From Lachnospiraceae bacterium (GTDB taxonomy: Bacteria; Bacillota; Clostridia; Lachnospirales; Lachnospiraceae): a stretch of DNA of 64,000 nt. The notes under the pieces were generated by a model, which was not told the origin of the DNA, did not search any database, and saw only the letters and a list, made by a program, of their open reading frames with translations. Positions 1 through 7,839 of this stretch are shown here, piece by piece (the first letter of the stretch is position 1; each line of letters opens with the position of its first letter). The DNA is taken from contig JAAUZU010000029.1 in NCBI GenBank assembly GCA_014804445.1, positions 1 through 64,000 on the forward strand, written 5' to 3'. Position numbers and translations under genes: made by a program.

Positions 1-1
1 A

Positions 2-196
2 TTATATAAGAATGCAACAAAAGGTATTGTGAGATGGGGATCTTCCGATGAAAGCTGGCTTGCAGCAGGAGATAGCCCTGAAATGCAAGCTGTAGAAAAG
101 AAATTAAAAGAAAGTTTAATAGAATTCGACGGATTGAATGCTAATCAAATTTGGGAGAATTTGAATTTATCTTATGAATGGAATAAATATAGGTGA
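2..196 (+). CDS. C-terminal fragment of an unrecognised protein (cut by window start)
   Basis: An open frame enters from the left edge and ends at TGA 194-196, giving 64 residues. It is hydrophilic, with a charged helix-like stretch (EKKLKESLIEFDG) and ends in YEWNKYR. I do not recognise the family. It reads like real coding sequence because the composition is protein-like and no other frame is open over this stretch, but the N-terminal part lies outside the window. It sits in an AT-rich, gene-fragment-rich patch, so it could itself be a remnant. Confidence 0.45.
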   Translation, partial: LYKNATKGIVRWGSSDESWLAAGDSPEMQAVEKKLKESLIEFDGLNANQIWENLNLSYEWNKYR

Positions 197-269
197 GAAC
201 ACGACCAAAGCTATAATTTGCCTATATTCCGTGCTTTTTACAGATTGTGTCGCAGAGGAGACCTTTTGA

Positions 270-896
270 CTTGCGGCAGAAATCCGGGAACTTTCAGGGA
301 ACCTGTTTATTTTAAAAGAAAAGATAGGATTTCCCGATTGGACGAATGACTCCATTGATGAAAAACAGGCTATAAAGTGTATAGTTGAAAAACTAATAGC
401 GTCGTTAGGAGTAACCGATCCGGTTCATGTTTCTCATTTATCCGGGTTTAAGACCTCTGATATTCTGCCCATTTTTGAAGAGTTGGAATCCGAAAAGAGG
501 ATATCTCGGCTTTCATATAGAATCGGTCGTAAAAATTACTATATCCATTCTTCCAAAATACAACTTCTAAATGAAAAAGCAGCTGAGGACTTATGTGAAG
601 TTCGACTTATATCACCAATGGATACAATTGTAAGAGACAAAACTTGGCTTAAAACATTTTTTGATTATTCATTTTCCTTTGAATATTTCAAGAAAAAAGG
701 AATGAAATGGCCTCTATCAATTCTTGTAGGAAATCAATTTGTCGGTTATTTAGATTGTAAGATGGACTGGAGAAGCAAAAAATTTATCGTTAAAGAAAAA
801 AATATATTTAATCCCGATTTTACCGATAACAAAGGTATAGATGTTGCGATTGAAGAATTAGCTGCCTTCCATGGGGCTAAAGAAATTCAAATTTGA
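270..896 (+). pseudogene. 5'-truncated YcaQ/AlkZ-like winged-helix protein
   Basis: The frame is open from just after a stop at 267 to 896, but the ORF track starts only at TTG 483, in mid-domain and without a ribosome binding site. The C-terminal part matches the YcaQ-type (HTH_42/AlkZ) pattern: LISPMDTIVRDKTWLKTFF, then a beta-strand block (LVGNQFVGYLDCKMDWRSKK) and a last helix (AIEELAAFHGAKEI). Family members run to about 350-400 residues and have N-terminal winged helices and the QxD/QxQ glycosylase motif. Those are absent here; only about 208 residues remain. In the family, AlkZ/YcaQ glycosylases unhook DNA crosslinks. I infer a decayed gene with no activity. The family call rests on motif recall, not on a search. 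Confidence 0.6.
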
Positions 897-928
897 AAAG
901 ATGTTATCTGCATAGGAGGTTATAAATT

Positions 929-1261
929 ATGAAAAAATGGTGTGTGGAGGATTGGGAGTTTGAATTAACTGTTATTGATGGAAAAGCAGCTCATTGCAGA
1001 CTCGGTTTAGAAACGGGAGACAAATTTGTTTTTTCATATGAATGTCCGGCGGGGATTTGCCCCAGAGCAATGATGGAAATGTTTACATGGTGTGAGGTTA
1101 TCCGGTGCGGCGGCGACTTTACATATAGAGGTGAATCGAAAAAATATGAAATGGTTAGACCATGTCCTTGCGGATGTATTACATTTCATCTGAAAGCTGT
1201 TCCTATCAATAGAGATGAAAACGGAAAGAAAAAGCCTAATAATCCAAGACCGGAAGACTGA
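929..1261 (+). CDS. TIGR04076 family protein
   Basis: The product has 110 residues, and an AGGAGGT sits about 8 bases before the ATG. The sequence has the layout of the TIGR04076 family: a short beta-rich domain with CPAGICPRAMMEMFTW in the middle and a conserved cysteine cluster (RPCPCGCITFHLKA) near the C-terminus. The paired cysteines suggest metal binding or a redox role, but the function of the family is not known. It is intact, unlike the fragments on either side, and probably has its own transcript since its neighbours are broken. Confidence 0.8.
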   Translation: MKKWCVEDWEFELTVIDGKAAHCRLGLETGDKFVFSYECPAGICPRAMMEMFTWCEVIRCGGDFTYRGESKKYEMVRPCPCGCITFHLKAVPINRDENGKKKPNNPRPED

Positions 1262-1374
1262 ATCGATATATTTTTTCCGTTTTCGTAATTGTGTCCCCGT
1301 TAAAAACAGCTTATAATTTCATTATGAATGTGATATGAAAGGCTCCCTGAATGCCGGTCTGGTACATAGGAGCG

Positions 1375-1464
1375 ATGGTTCAGCCTTATACAGAAGATAA
1401 AAATATTCTGACAGTGACAGACTGGAACGGATTAAGAAAGCGAATAGAGGAATCATTGAAATGA
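1375..1464 (+). pseudogene. 29-codon C-terminal gene remnant
   Basis: A short frame (MVQPYTEDKNILTVTDWNGL...) ends at TGA 1462-1464 and overlaps the ATG of the Nudix remnant as ATGA, the usual layout of two translationally coupled genes. Its parent gene is not recognised. With the next entry it suggests the tail and head of a former two-gene operon that was deleted around this point. Confidence 0.35.
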
Positions 1465-1526
1465 CAGAGATTAAATTGTATGAAAATATAGAGGATGAAC
1501 TGCTTAGATTTGCTGATAGCGAGTGA
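1461..1526 (+). pseudogene. N-terminal remnant of a Nudix hydrolase
   Basis: The 21 codons MTEIKLYENIEDELLRFA + DSE, then stop, look like the first beta-strand and turn of a common Firmicute Nudix family, whose N-termini read M-x-E-[IV]-K-[FL]-Y-[DE]-x-[IV]-[ED]-D-x-LL-[KR]-FAV. The frame breaks exactly after FA, and none of the Nudix box follows. The rest of 1262-1600 contains no other coding sequence that I can support. The identification is from memory of family N-termini and needs a search. Confidence 0.45.
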
Positions 1527-1610
1527 ATATGCATTGAACTACAAGTTTTAAACAGTGGGAGCACTTTTACGAAAAGGGAATTATGTTATAGTCATGGGGA
1601 GTTGATATCG

Positions 1611-2042
1611 TTGATAGAATTAAGGACAATTACGGAAGATAATTTTGAACAGTGTTTCAACTTAAAGGCAAGCGTTGAAAAAGAAAGTTTTGTAGATTCA
1701 GTCACTTATTCTTTAGCGGAGGCATGGGTCTTTTATAAGGATACCAGACCATTTGCAATTTATGATGACGATAAAATGATTGGATTTGTTTCCATGTATG
1801 TCGGAGAGGAAAACTATCAAATCATAAATTTTTTGATTGATGATGCTTTTCAGAACAAGGGATTGGGAACAAAAGCCGCAAAAGCCTGCATTCATTTTTT
1901 GCAAAATGAGTATGGTGCAAAAAGAGTTTCCGTTCCGGTAGAAATGAAAAATATAGCTGCGCAAAGGTTTTGGGAAAAGTTAGGGTTTGTTTTTTCAGAT
2001 AATGTCGAAGACGGCTATATTTTTATGAGACTGATATTATAA
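1611..2042 (+). CDS. GNAT-family N-acetyltransferase
   Basis: A 143-residue GCN5-related acetyltransferase. It transfers an acetyl group from acetyl-CoA to an amine; the substrate is unknown. The acetyl-CoA loop is visible as DDAFQNKGLGTKAAKACI (the Q/RxxGxG/A motif), followed by the usual last segment AAQRFWEKLGFVFSDNVEDGYIFM. I prefer TTG 1611 over the ORF-track TTG 1602, because a GGGGAG stretch lies about nine bases before 1611 and only touches 1602. The start therefore reads LIELRTITEDNF. The gene stands alone, followed by a palindromic repeat. Confidence 0.82.
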   Translation: MIELRTITEDNFEQCFNLKASVEKESFVDSVTYSLAEAWVFYKDTRPFAIYDDDKMIGFVSMYVGEENYQIINFLIDDAFQNKGLGTKAAKACIHFLQNEYGAKRVSVPVEMKNIAAQRFWEKLGFVFSDNVEDGYIFMRLIL

Positions 2043-2087
2043 TAGCTGATTGCGGAATTCTCTTTTGCAAGTGACGGAAAGTTTAGA

Positions 2088-2225
2088 ATTGTACATATTG
2101 TGTATTCCATAAGCAGACCCTTGCCGGCCGTCGGTACTTAGCTGCCGTATTTTGGCAGCTTACGTACCGCTACGGCTGGCTCGGAGCGAAAGCGAGTCTG
2201 CGTTGGAATACACAATATGTACAAT
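2088..2225. repeat. Nested palindromic repeat, copy A
   Basis: The outer arms attgtacatattgtgtattcca and tggaatacacaatatgtacaat are perfect reverse complements (22 bp). Inside is a middle stem (gccggccg/cggctggc, one G-T pair), then cggtac/gtaccg, then a central hairpin (agctgcc/ggcagct). Between the outer and middle stems on one side lies a segment rich in gcgaaagcgag. It belongs to a six-copy family in this window (copies B-F); read on the minus strand it aligns with copy F. It fills the gap between the acetyltransferase and the Nudix gene. Confidence 0.85.
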
Positions 2226-2290
2226 GACACTTGCTGCATAATGGGTTTGCAAACGCCTGCTAAATGAACAAAGAAAAAGAGGAGAACCAA

Positions 2291-2740
2291 ATGTCACGAA
2301 CAGAAAGGGTAGAGTTGACAGTCCTGTGCCTTGTGCGCAGTGGAGACGAATATTTATTGCAGGACAGGGTGAAAAAGGAGTGGCAGGGATTTACGCTGCC
2401 CGGAGGACATGTGGAGCAGGGCGAGTCGATTGTGGATGCGGTTGTTCGGGAGATGAAGGAGGAGACAGGTCTTACGGTTCTGAATCCGAAGCTGTGCGGC
2501 GTAAAGCAATTTCCGATAGAGCAGGGCAGGTATCTTGTGTTTTTGTTCTGTGCAGACCATTTTGAGGGCGAACTCACATCTTCGGAAGAGGGAGAAATGC
2601 ATTGGGTAAAAGCGTCAGAGTTGTCAAAAATAGCTACAGTGGATGATTTTACGGAATTGATGCAGGTTATGCTGGACGATAATTTCAATGAATTTCAGTA
2701 TGTGGTGGAAGGCGGCGAGTGGAAGATTGTGCTGAAATAG
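2291..2740 (+). CDS. Nudix hydrolase, MutT-like
   Basis: The product has 149 residues from ATG 2291, which has a GAGGAG about seven bases upstream; the ORF-track start at 2264 adds nine residues without a better site. The complete Nudix box is GGHVEQGESIVDAVVREMKEETGL (GX5EX7REUXEEXGU), roughly residues 38-60; its glutamates bind Mg2+. The family hydrolyses nucleoside diphosphates linked to another moiety, such as oxidised dNTPs, in the cytoplasm. The MutT/8-oxo-dGTPase role is a guess from size and domain simplicity. It lies downstream of repeat A. Confidence 0.85.
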   Translation: MSRTERVELTVLCLVRSGDEYLLQDRVKKEWQGFTLPGGHVEQGESIVDAVVREMKEETGLTVLNPKLCGVKQFPIEQGRYLVFLFCADHFEGELTSSEEGEMHWVKASELSKIATVDDFTELMQVMLDDNFNEFQYVVEGGEWKIVLK

Positions 2741-2776
2741 CCGTTTGAAATTATGGTAAAATATGGTATGATTGCC

Positions 2777-2805
2777 TTGATAAAACTTTTGTTTTCCTAC
2801 ATAAT
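2777..2805 (+). promoter_or_regulatory. Putative sigma-A promoter of the dehydrogenase gene
   Basis: TTGATA (2777-2782), a 17-base spacer, then CATAAT (2800-2805; TAATAT two bases on is an alternative). It lies about 80 bases before the ATG at 2888. Confidence 0.45.
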
Positions 2806-2887
2806 ATAAAAGAAAAATGCAAACGATTTTTGTAGTATGCTTGAATGGTTTCAGTGTAAAAAAGTAAATATAAAAAGGAGAAAAAAC

Positions 2888-3877
2888 ATGAATATATTAT
2901 TTTTCGGAACAAAGAGCTATGACAAGGAATTTTTTGAGATGCTTTTAAAGAGCGGCAGATATCATGATTTGGAGATTACCTTTATAGAGCCGAAGCTGGA
3001 GCCGGAAACCGCAAGGCTGGCGGACGGCTATGAGGCAGTCTGTGCGTTTGTCAATATGGACCTTTCGGAAAAAACGATACGCACCCTGGCTAAATGCGGC
3101 GTGAAGCTGGTGCTGATGCGCTGCGCGGGTTTTAATAATGTGGATTTGGATGTGGCGAAGGAGTGCGGCATAACCGTGATGCGTGTCCCGGGATATTCGC
3201 CTGAGGCCGTGGCGGAACACGCTATGGCATTGGTGCTGACGGCGGACAGGCATATGCACAAAGCATATATCAAATGTCGTGAAAACAATTTTAACCTTGC
3301 GGGTCTTATGGGCGTCAATCTCTATGGCAAGACGGCAGGCATTGTGGGAACCGGAAAAATCGGCGCGGCGATGGCAAAAATCTGCCATGGCTTCGGTATG
3401 CGGGTTATCGGCTATGACCTGTACCCCAATAAGAGCCTTAATTTTGTGGAATATGTAGATTTTGAGCATTTGCTTGCAGAGTCGGATTTGATTTCCCTGC
3501 ACTGCCCGCTGACAGAAGAAAATTACCACTTGATTAACGAGGATACCATAGGCAAAATGAAGGATGGCGTTATGCTGGTAAACACTTCAAGAGGCGCTCT
3601 GATCAAGACGGAAGATTTGATTCAGGGTATCAGGGACGGCAAGTTTTTTGCAGTGGGACTGGATGTGTATGAAGAGGAAACCGGAACGGTGTACGAGGAT
3701 ATGTCGGATACGATACTGGAACATTCCACTATGGCGAGACTGCTTTCCTTCCCCAACGTTATGGTGACTTCCCATCAGGGCTTCTTCACACAGGAAGCGT
3801 TGGAAGCAATCAGCCGGACGACGTTGGACAATGCGCTTGCCTTTGTGGAGGGCAAAAAGAACGGCAATGAACTGTAA
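2888..3877 (+). CDS. D-lactate dehydrogenase-type 2-hydroxyacid dehydrogenase
   Basis: A 329-residue member of the D-isomer-specific 2-hydroxyacid dehydrogenases, closest in pattern to fermentative D-lactate dehydrogenase (pyruvate + NADH to D-lactate). Visible are the NAD loop GIVGTGKIGAAMA (about residues 151-163), the catalytic Arg in VNTSRGALI, the Glu in the DVYEEE region and the catalytic His in VTSHQGFFT. The start was set at ATG 2888, just after AAAGGAG; the ORF-track start adds a lysine-rich leader that looks untranslated. It has its own likely promoter. The exact substrate cannot be told from sequence alone. Confidence 0.88.
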   Translation: MNILFFGTKSYDKEFFEMLLKSGRYHDLEITFIEPKLEPETARLADGYEAVCAFVNMDLSEKTIRTLAKCGVKLVLMRCAGFNNVDLDVAKECGITVMRVPGYSPEAVAEHAMALVLTADRHMHKAYIKCRENNFNLAGLMGVNLYGKTAGIVGTGKIGAAMAKICHGFGMRVIGYDLYPNKSLNFVEYVDFEHLLAESDLISLHCPLTEENYHLINEDTIGKMKDGVMLVNTSRGALIKTEDLIQGIRDGKFFAVGLDVYEEETGTVYEDMSDTILEHSTMARLLSFPNVMVTSHQGFFTQEALEAISRTTLDNALAFVEGKKNGNEL

Positions 3878-3982
3878 GGCTCGTGGCGGCAGAAAAAATA
3901 GGAATGGGCTGTGAGGCGTGACAGGAAAAAAGACGGCAATTATAAAACGCCGGAATCTGAGATAGGAAAAAGAGGATAGGTT

Positions 3983-5686
3983 ATGAAAAATGCAGAGGAT
4001 TTACGGGCGCTTTTGGATAAGATAGACAGGAGGGGCTATCCGGCGTACAAGGATACCAAGGGCACATATGCTTTTGGAAAATATGTGTTGGGAATTGACC
4101 ACGTGCAGGGAGATCCCTTTGCGGCGCCCTCTAAGGTCAGTATCCATGTATCGGGAAAGACAGCCGGCTTTCCCGCTGCGCTTTACAATGAAAGACACAG
4201 ACGGATTGCTCTGCAGGATTACCTGCTCAGGCAGTTTGGCAGGCGGATAGACGATTATTCCTTTAAGGCGAGGGGCTCGGGAAAAAGCGGTCTGATGGGC
4301 GTCAGCCGTCCGGGACAGGAGATTCTGGAGCGAAGCGCCTGCAGGATTGAAGAGAAGACGGGCGATATCTGCGTGCGCATGGAAGTTGGTTTTCCGGCAA
4401 ATGGAAGGACTGTGAATGCAGGAGAACTGAAAAAGATATTGTTTGGTTTTTTGCCGGAGTGTGTGGAGAAATCCCTGCTCTACGCGTCGCTTCCTGCGGG
4501 TAAGCTGAGAGAAAATGCGGATTTGGCAGATGACCAGCAGTATATCAGAGAAAGGCTGACAGAGCAGAATTTGGTGGTATTTGTGGCAAACGGCGCCGTG
4601 CTGCCGAGAGAGTCGGGCGTGTCGGACAGACCGATGAAGGGAGCGGTGGTATTTTCTTCCCCCAAAACACTGGAAGTTACCCTAAAACTGCCCCACAGGG
4701 GAGAACTCAAGGGCATGGGCATACGGAAGGGCATTACCATGATAGCCGGAGGGGGTTATCACGGCAAGTCAACCCTGCTGGAAGCCATAGAGAGAGGCGT
4801 CTACAACCATATTGCCGGAGATGGCAGGGAGTATGTCATTACACAGGATACCGCGATGAAAATCCGTGCGGAGGATGGCAGAAGCGTGAAGAATGTGGAT
4901 ATTTCCATGTTTATCAGGGATTTGCCGAATGGCAAGGACACGAAGTCGTTTTACTCTGCGGATGCCAGCGGAAGTACCTCGCAGGCAGCAGGCGTGGTCG
5001 AGGCAATGGAGGCGGGTGCAGGGCTTCTTCTGATTGACGAGGATACCAGTGCGACCAACTTTATGATACGGGACGAACTGATGCAGCGGGTCGTAAACCG
5101 CAGCAAGGAGCCGATTATTCCTTTCATCGACAGGGTGAGGGAGCTTTACGAAAAAGAAGGTGTGTCCACCGTGCTTGTGGCGGGCAGCTCGGGCTCTTAT
5201 TTTTTCAAGGCAGACTGCATCATACAGATGGACAATTACTGCCCTGTGGATATCACGGAATTTGCCAAAAAGGAAGCGGAAGCATTTCGGGTGGAAGCAG
5301 GCGAAGCGCCCTCTTATGAGCGTCCCGCTTTTGCAAGATGTCCGAAGAGCGACAAGGCTGTGTGGGACAATGACCGGCTGAAAATCAAGACGATGGGGCT
5401 GGACGGTATTCTCTTCAATAAGGAAACTATTGATATGCGCTATGTGGAACAGCTTGTGGATGCGGAGCAGCTTGGCGCTCTGGGATATCTGCTAAAATAT
5501 GCGGAACTGCACCTTTTTGACGGCAGAAGAACCGTCAGGGAGGTGGTTGCCATGCTTTCCAAATTGATTGCAGAAAAGGGGATTGAGGCCGTCTGTGGCG
5601 GTACATATCTGCCGATTCATCTGGCAGTGCCGCGGGAGCAGGAAATTTATGCATGCTTTAACCGGTACCGTGGTTTACAGTTGTAG
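3983..5686 (+). CDS. ABC-class ATPase (PF09818 type)
   Basis: A 567-residue predicted cytoplasmic ATPase of the ABC-ATPase family (PF09818), without membrane segments. The Walker A variant is GGGYHGKSTLLEAI (about residues 253-266) and Walker B is GLLLIDEDTSATNFM. A glycine- and arginine-rich stretch (SFKARGSGKSGL) lies near the N-terminus, as is usual in this family. The cellular role is not known; the RNA or nucleoprotein binding sometimes proposed is not shown here. The start ATG follows AGAGGATAGG. It stands alone between the dehydrogenase and the tRNA operon. Confidence 0.85.
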   Translation: MKNAEDLRALLDKIDRRGYPAYKDTKGTYAFGKYVLGIDHVQGDPFAAPSKVSIHVSGKTAGFPAALYNERHRRIALQDYLLRQFGRRIDDYSFKARGSGKSGLMGVSRPGQEILERSACRIEEKTGDICVRMEVGFPANGRTVNAGELKKILFGFLPECVEKSLLYASLPAGKLRENADLADDQQYIRERLTEQNLVVFVANGAVLPRESGVSDRPMKGAVVFSSPKTLEVTLKLPHRGELKGMGIRKGITMIAGGGYHGKSTLLEAIERGVYNHIAGDGREYVITQDTAMKIRAEDGRSVKNVDISMFIRDLPNGKDTKSFYSADASGSTSQAAGVVEAMEAGAGLLLIDEDTSATNFMIRDELMQRVVNRSKEPIIPFIDRVRELYEKEGVSTVLVAGSSGSYFFKADCIIQMDNYCPVDITEFAKKEAEAFRVEAGEAPSYERPAFARCPKSDKAVWDNDRLKIKTMGLDGILFNKETIDMRYVEQLVDAEQLGALGYLLKYAELHLFDGRRTVREVVAMLSKLIAEKGIEAVCGGTYLPIHLAVPREQEIYACFNRYRGLQL

Positions 5687-5707
5687 AAAAAGCGTAAAAC
5701 AGAACGC

Positions 5708-5732
5708 GAAAATCTTGATTTTCTGTATTTTT
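5708..5732 (+). terminator. Weak hairpin terminator after the ABC-class ATPase
   Basis: GAAAATC-TT-GATTTTC (5708-5723) is followed by tgtattttta. The stem is AT-rich, so termination strength is doubtful. Confidence 0.35.
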
Positions 5733-5746
5733 AGAGGAAAATAGTG

Positions 5747-5775
5747 TTGACAATCCTACCGTGATACGTTACAAT
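5747..5775 (+). promoter_or_regulatory. Strong promoter of the tRNA operon
   Basis: TTGACA (5747-5752), a 17-base spacer, then TACAAT (5770-5775): near-consensus sigma-A, 30 bases before the first tRNA. Confidence 0.8.
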
Positions 5776-5805
5776 ATCATTCGTCGGTGCAGTTTTGCAT
5801 CGTAT

Positions 5806-5879
<74 letters not shown>

Positions 5880-5903
5880 TTCGGAGTCCGGGATTCCGTA
5901 TAT

Positions 5904-5978
5904 GGTGGGTATAGCGCAGTTGGTTAGCGCGCCAGATTGTGGCTCTGGAGGTCAAGGGTTCGAATCCCTTTATCCACC
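5904..5978 (+). tRNA. tRNA-His (GUG)
   Basis: The acceptor stem GTGGGTA (5905-5911) pairs with TATCCAC, discriminator C. The preceding G at 5904 is the G-1 that histidyl-tRNA synthetase requires. The anticodon loop atTGTGGct gives GTG. Second gene of the operon. Confidence 0.95.
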
Positions 5979-6023
5979 TTTGTTATTTTCGGATGCGGGA
6001 AACCTAAGGTTGGCGTCATATGA

Positions 6024-6095
6024 TGGGCTATCGCCAAGCGGTAAGGCACAGGACTTTGACTCCTGCATTCGCTGGTTCGAATCCAGCTAGCCCAG
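6024..6095 (+). tRNA. tRNA-Gln (UUG)
   Basis: A 72-base cloverleaf starting TGGGCTATCGCCAAGCGG, the usual glutamine type with a U1-A72 pair. The anticodon loop cTTTGAc gives TTG; discriminator G. Third gene of the operon. Confidence 0.95.
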
Positions 6096-6104
6096 TTTAA
6101 TTGC

Positions 6105-6177
6105 GGAGCACTAGCTCAGTCGGTAGAGCACCTGACTTTTAATCAGGTTGTCGGGGGTTCGAATCCCCCGTGCTTCA
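6105..6177 (+). tRNA. tRNA-Lys (UUU)
   Basis: The acceptor stem GGAGCAC pairs with GTGCTTC (one G-T pair), discriminator A. The anticodon loop cTTTTAa gives TTT. Last gene of the operon; its 3' end is repeated twice downstream (see 6168-6254). Confidence 0.95.
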
Positions 6178-6254
6178 TTGAAGCGCAGTCGTTGAAACAA
6201 ATCGCCGTGCTTCATTGAGAAGCAGGGTCACTGATACAAATCGCCGTGCTTCAT
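6168..6254 (+). repeat. Tandem copies of the tRNA-Lys 3' end
   Basis: CCGTGCTTCATT, the 3' end of tRNA-Lys (from 6168), recurs at 6205 and, as CCGTGCTTCAT, at 6244. The spacing is 37 and 39 bases. The units between also resemble each other (...acaaatcg before each extra copy). Such repeats of a tRNA 3' end can be att scars left by tRNA-targeting integrases, or products of slippage. The last copy abuts the operon terminator. Confidence 0.75.
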
Positions 6255-6255
6255 C

Positions 6256-6275
6256 AGACCGAAAGGTCTTTTTTT
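6256..6275 (+). terminator. Terminator of the tRNA operon
   Basis: AGACC-GAAA-GGTCT hairpin followed by a run of T: a typical Rho-independent terminator with a GAAA tetraloop. Confidence 0.85.
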
Positions 6276-6367
6276 GTGCGGAAATTTGATGTGTTTGCAA
6301 TGTGTTAATGGTGAAAAACAGATAGGGATGCATGGCTAAAAAGCCGTGTAGAACATGGAGGATTGTA

Positions 6368-7756
6368 ATGGAAACAAAAGAAGCAGTTGCAGAAGTAAAA
6401 GAAAATAAGATGGGAATTATGCCTGTCAATAAGCTGTTAATCAGTATGTCCCTGCCGATGATGATTTCCATGCTGGTGCAGGCGCTTTATAATATTGTGG
6501 ACAGTATTTTTGTGGCGCAGGTGGACGAGTATGCGGTGCGTGCGGTATCTCTTTCCTTTCCTGTGCAGAGCTTGATGATAGCGGTCGCAGTAGGTACTTC
6601 CGTGGGTGTCAATGCGCTGCTGTCAAGGTCGCTTGGCGAGAAGAATTTTGAAAAAGTAAACCGTGTGGCCGGAAACGGTGTCTTTTCCGTCATCGTCTGT
6701 TATCTGGTATTTCTGTTAATAGGACTGACGCTGGTAAGGCCCTTTATGGCGAGCCAGACGGATGTGGAGCAGGTGAGAAGCTATGGCGTGTCCTATCTGT
6801 CGATTTGCTGTATCTGTTCCGCAGGCATATTTATACAGACTATTTTTGAAAAAATGCTGCAGTCAACGGGAAAGACCATTTATACGATGTTCACGCAGGG
6901 AATCGGCGCAATTACTAATATTATTCTGGATCCGATTCTGATTTTCGGTATACCCGGCGTGATTCCCCGCATGGAGGCGGCGGGCGCGGCGGTTGCGACC
7001 GTGACGGGACAGATTATAGCGGCAGCGGCAGCCGTGTTCTGTCATTTCCGTTTTAATCATGAGGTCAAAATGAAAATAAAGGGTTTTAAACCGGAGCCTG
7101 CAATTATCAAGCAGATTTATGCGGTGGGAGCGCCCTCGATTGTGATGCAGGCAATCGGTTCGGTTATGACCTATGGCATGAATCTGATTTTGGCGGCGTA
7201 CGGCGTGGCGCAGACCGTATTCGGGTTGTATTTTAAATTGCAAAGCTTTGTCTTTATGCCTGTGTTCGGACTGAACAACGGTATGGTGCCGATTATTGCG
7301 TATAATTACGGCGCAGGCAGGCGGGACAGGGTAATCAAAACCATGAGGCTCAGTATCACTTATGCGGTGTCGATTATGCTGGCAGGGCTTGTGGTTCTGC
7401 AACTATTCCCTGCGCAGCTTCTTATGTTGTTTAATGCGACGGATGAACTTTTGGCAGTAGGTGTTCCTGCTCTTCGCACGATTTGCTTAAGCTTTTTGTT
7501 TGCCGGTTTTTGTATTGTGGTCGGAAGTGTATTTCAGGCATTGGGCAATGGCGTCTACAGCATGATTGTGTCCGTGGCAAGACAGCTTTTTGTACTGCTT
7601 CCGGTGGCATACCTTCTGTCCCTGACAGGAAAGGTTTCCAATATATGGTGGGCATTTCCTATTGCAGAGTTGATGTCAGTGGTAATGAGTATCTATTTCC
7701 TGATGCGGATATACAAAAAGATTATCCGGCATATCGGGGAGGAATCATTATCGTAA
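6368..7756 (+). CDS. MATE family efflux transporter
   Basis: A 462-residue inner-membrane exporter of the multidrug and toxic compound extrusion family, which uses a Na+ or H+ gradient to expel cationic drugs or metabolites. It shows about 12 hydrophobic segments and two similar halves, each opening with the family signature: PMMISMLVQALYNIVDSIFV in the first half, APSIVMQAIGSVMTYGMNLI in the second. The start was placed at ATG 6368 after GGAGG (ORF-track 6332 would add a 12-residue leader). It follows the tRNA operon terminator. A second MATE gene at 20634 is related but separate; the substrate is unknown for both. Confidence 0.9.
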   Translation: METKEAVAEVKENKMGIMPVNKLLISMSLPMMISMLVQALYNIVDSIFVAQVDEYAVRAVSLSFPVQSLMIAVAVGTSVGVNALLSRSLGEKNFEKVNRVAGNGVFSVIVCYLVFLLIGLTLVRPFMASQTDVEQVRSYGVSYLSICCICSAGIFIQTIFEKMLQSTGKTIYTMFTQGIGAITNIILDPILIFGIPGVIPRMEAAGAAVATVTGQIIAAAAAVFCHFRFNHEVKMKIKGFKPEPAIIKQIYAVGAPSIVMQAIGSVMTYGMNLILAAYGVAQTVFGLYFKLQSFVFMPVFGLNNGMVPIIAYNYGAGRRDRVIKTMRLSITYAVSIMLAGLVVLQLFPAQLLMLFNATDELLAVGVPALRTICLSFLFAGFCIVVGSVFQALGNGVYSMIVSVARQLFVLLPVAYLLSLTGKVSNIWWAFPIAELMSVVMSIYFLMRIYKKIIRHIGEESLS

Positions 7757-7788
7757 AACAGTTTCAGATAGTCAGAAGGGAATTTATG

Positions 7789-7797
7789 TGTTATACT
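7789..7797 (+). promoter_or_regulatory. Putative extended -10 promoter of the chemoreceptor gene
   Basis: TGTTATACT: an extended -10 (TG-N-TATACT) 43 bases before the ATG. A -35 is weak (TAGTCA). No sigma-D type chemotaxis promoter was seen. Confidence 0.4.
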
Positions 7798-7839
7798 AAA
7801 TAAGAAAATAATACATGCGATAAAAAGGAGAAATCTGTT

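Noticed and set aside
2088-2225. Palindromes as simple transcription terminators
   Set aside because: No T-runs follow the arms and the structures are far longer than terminators; they also occur between divergent genes (D, E, F).
2945-3529. Minus-strand 194-residue frame over the dehydrogenase gene
   Set aside because: Shadow; the plus strand carries all dehydrogenase motifs.
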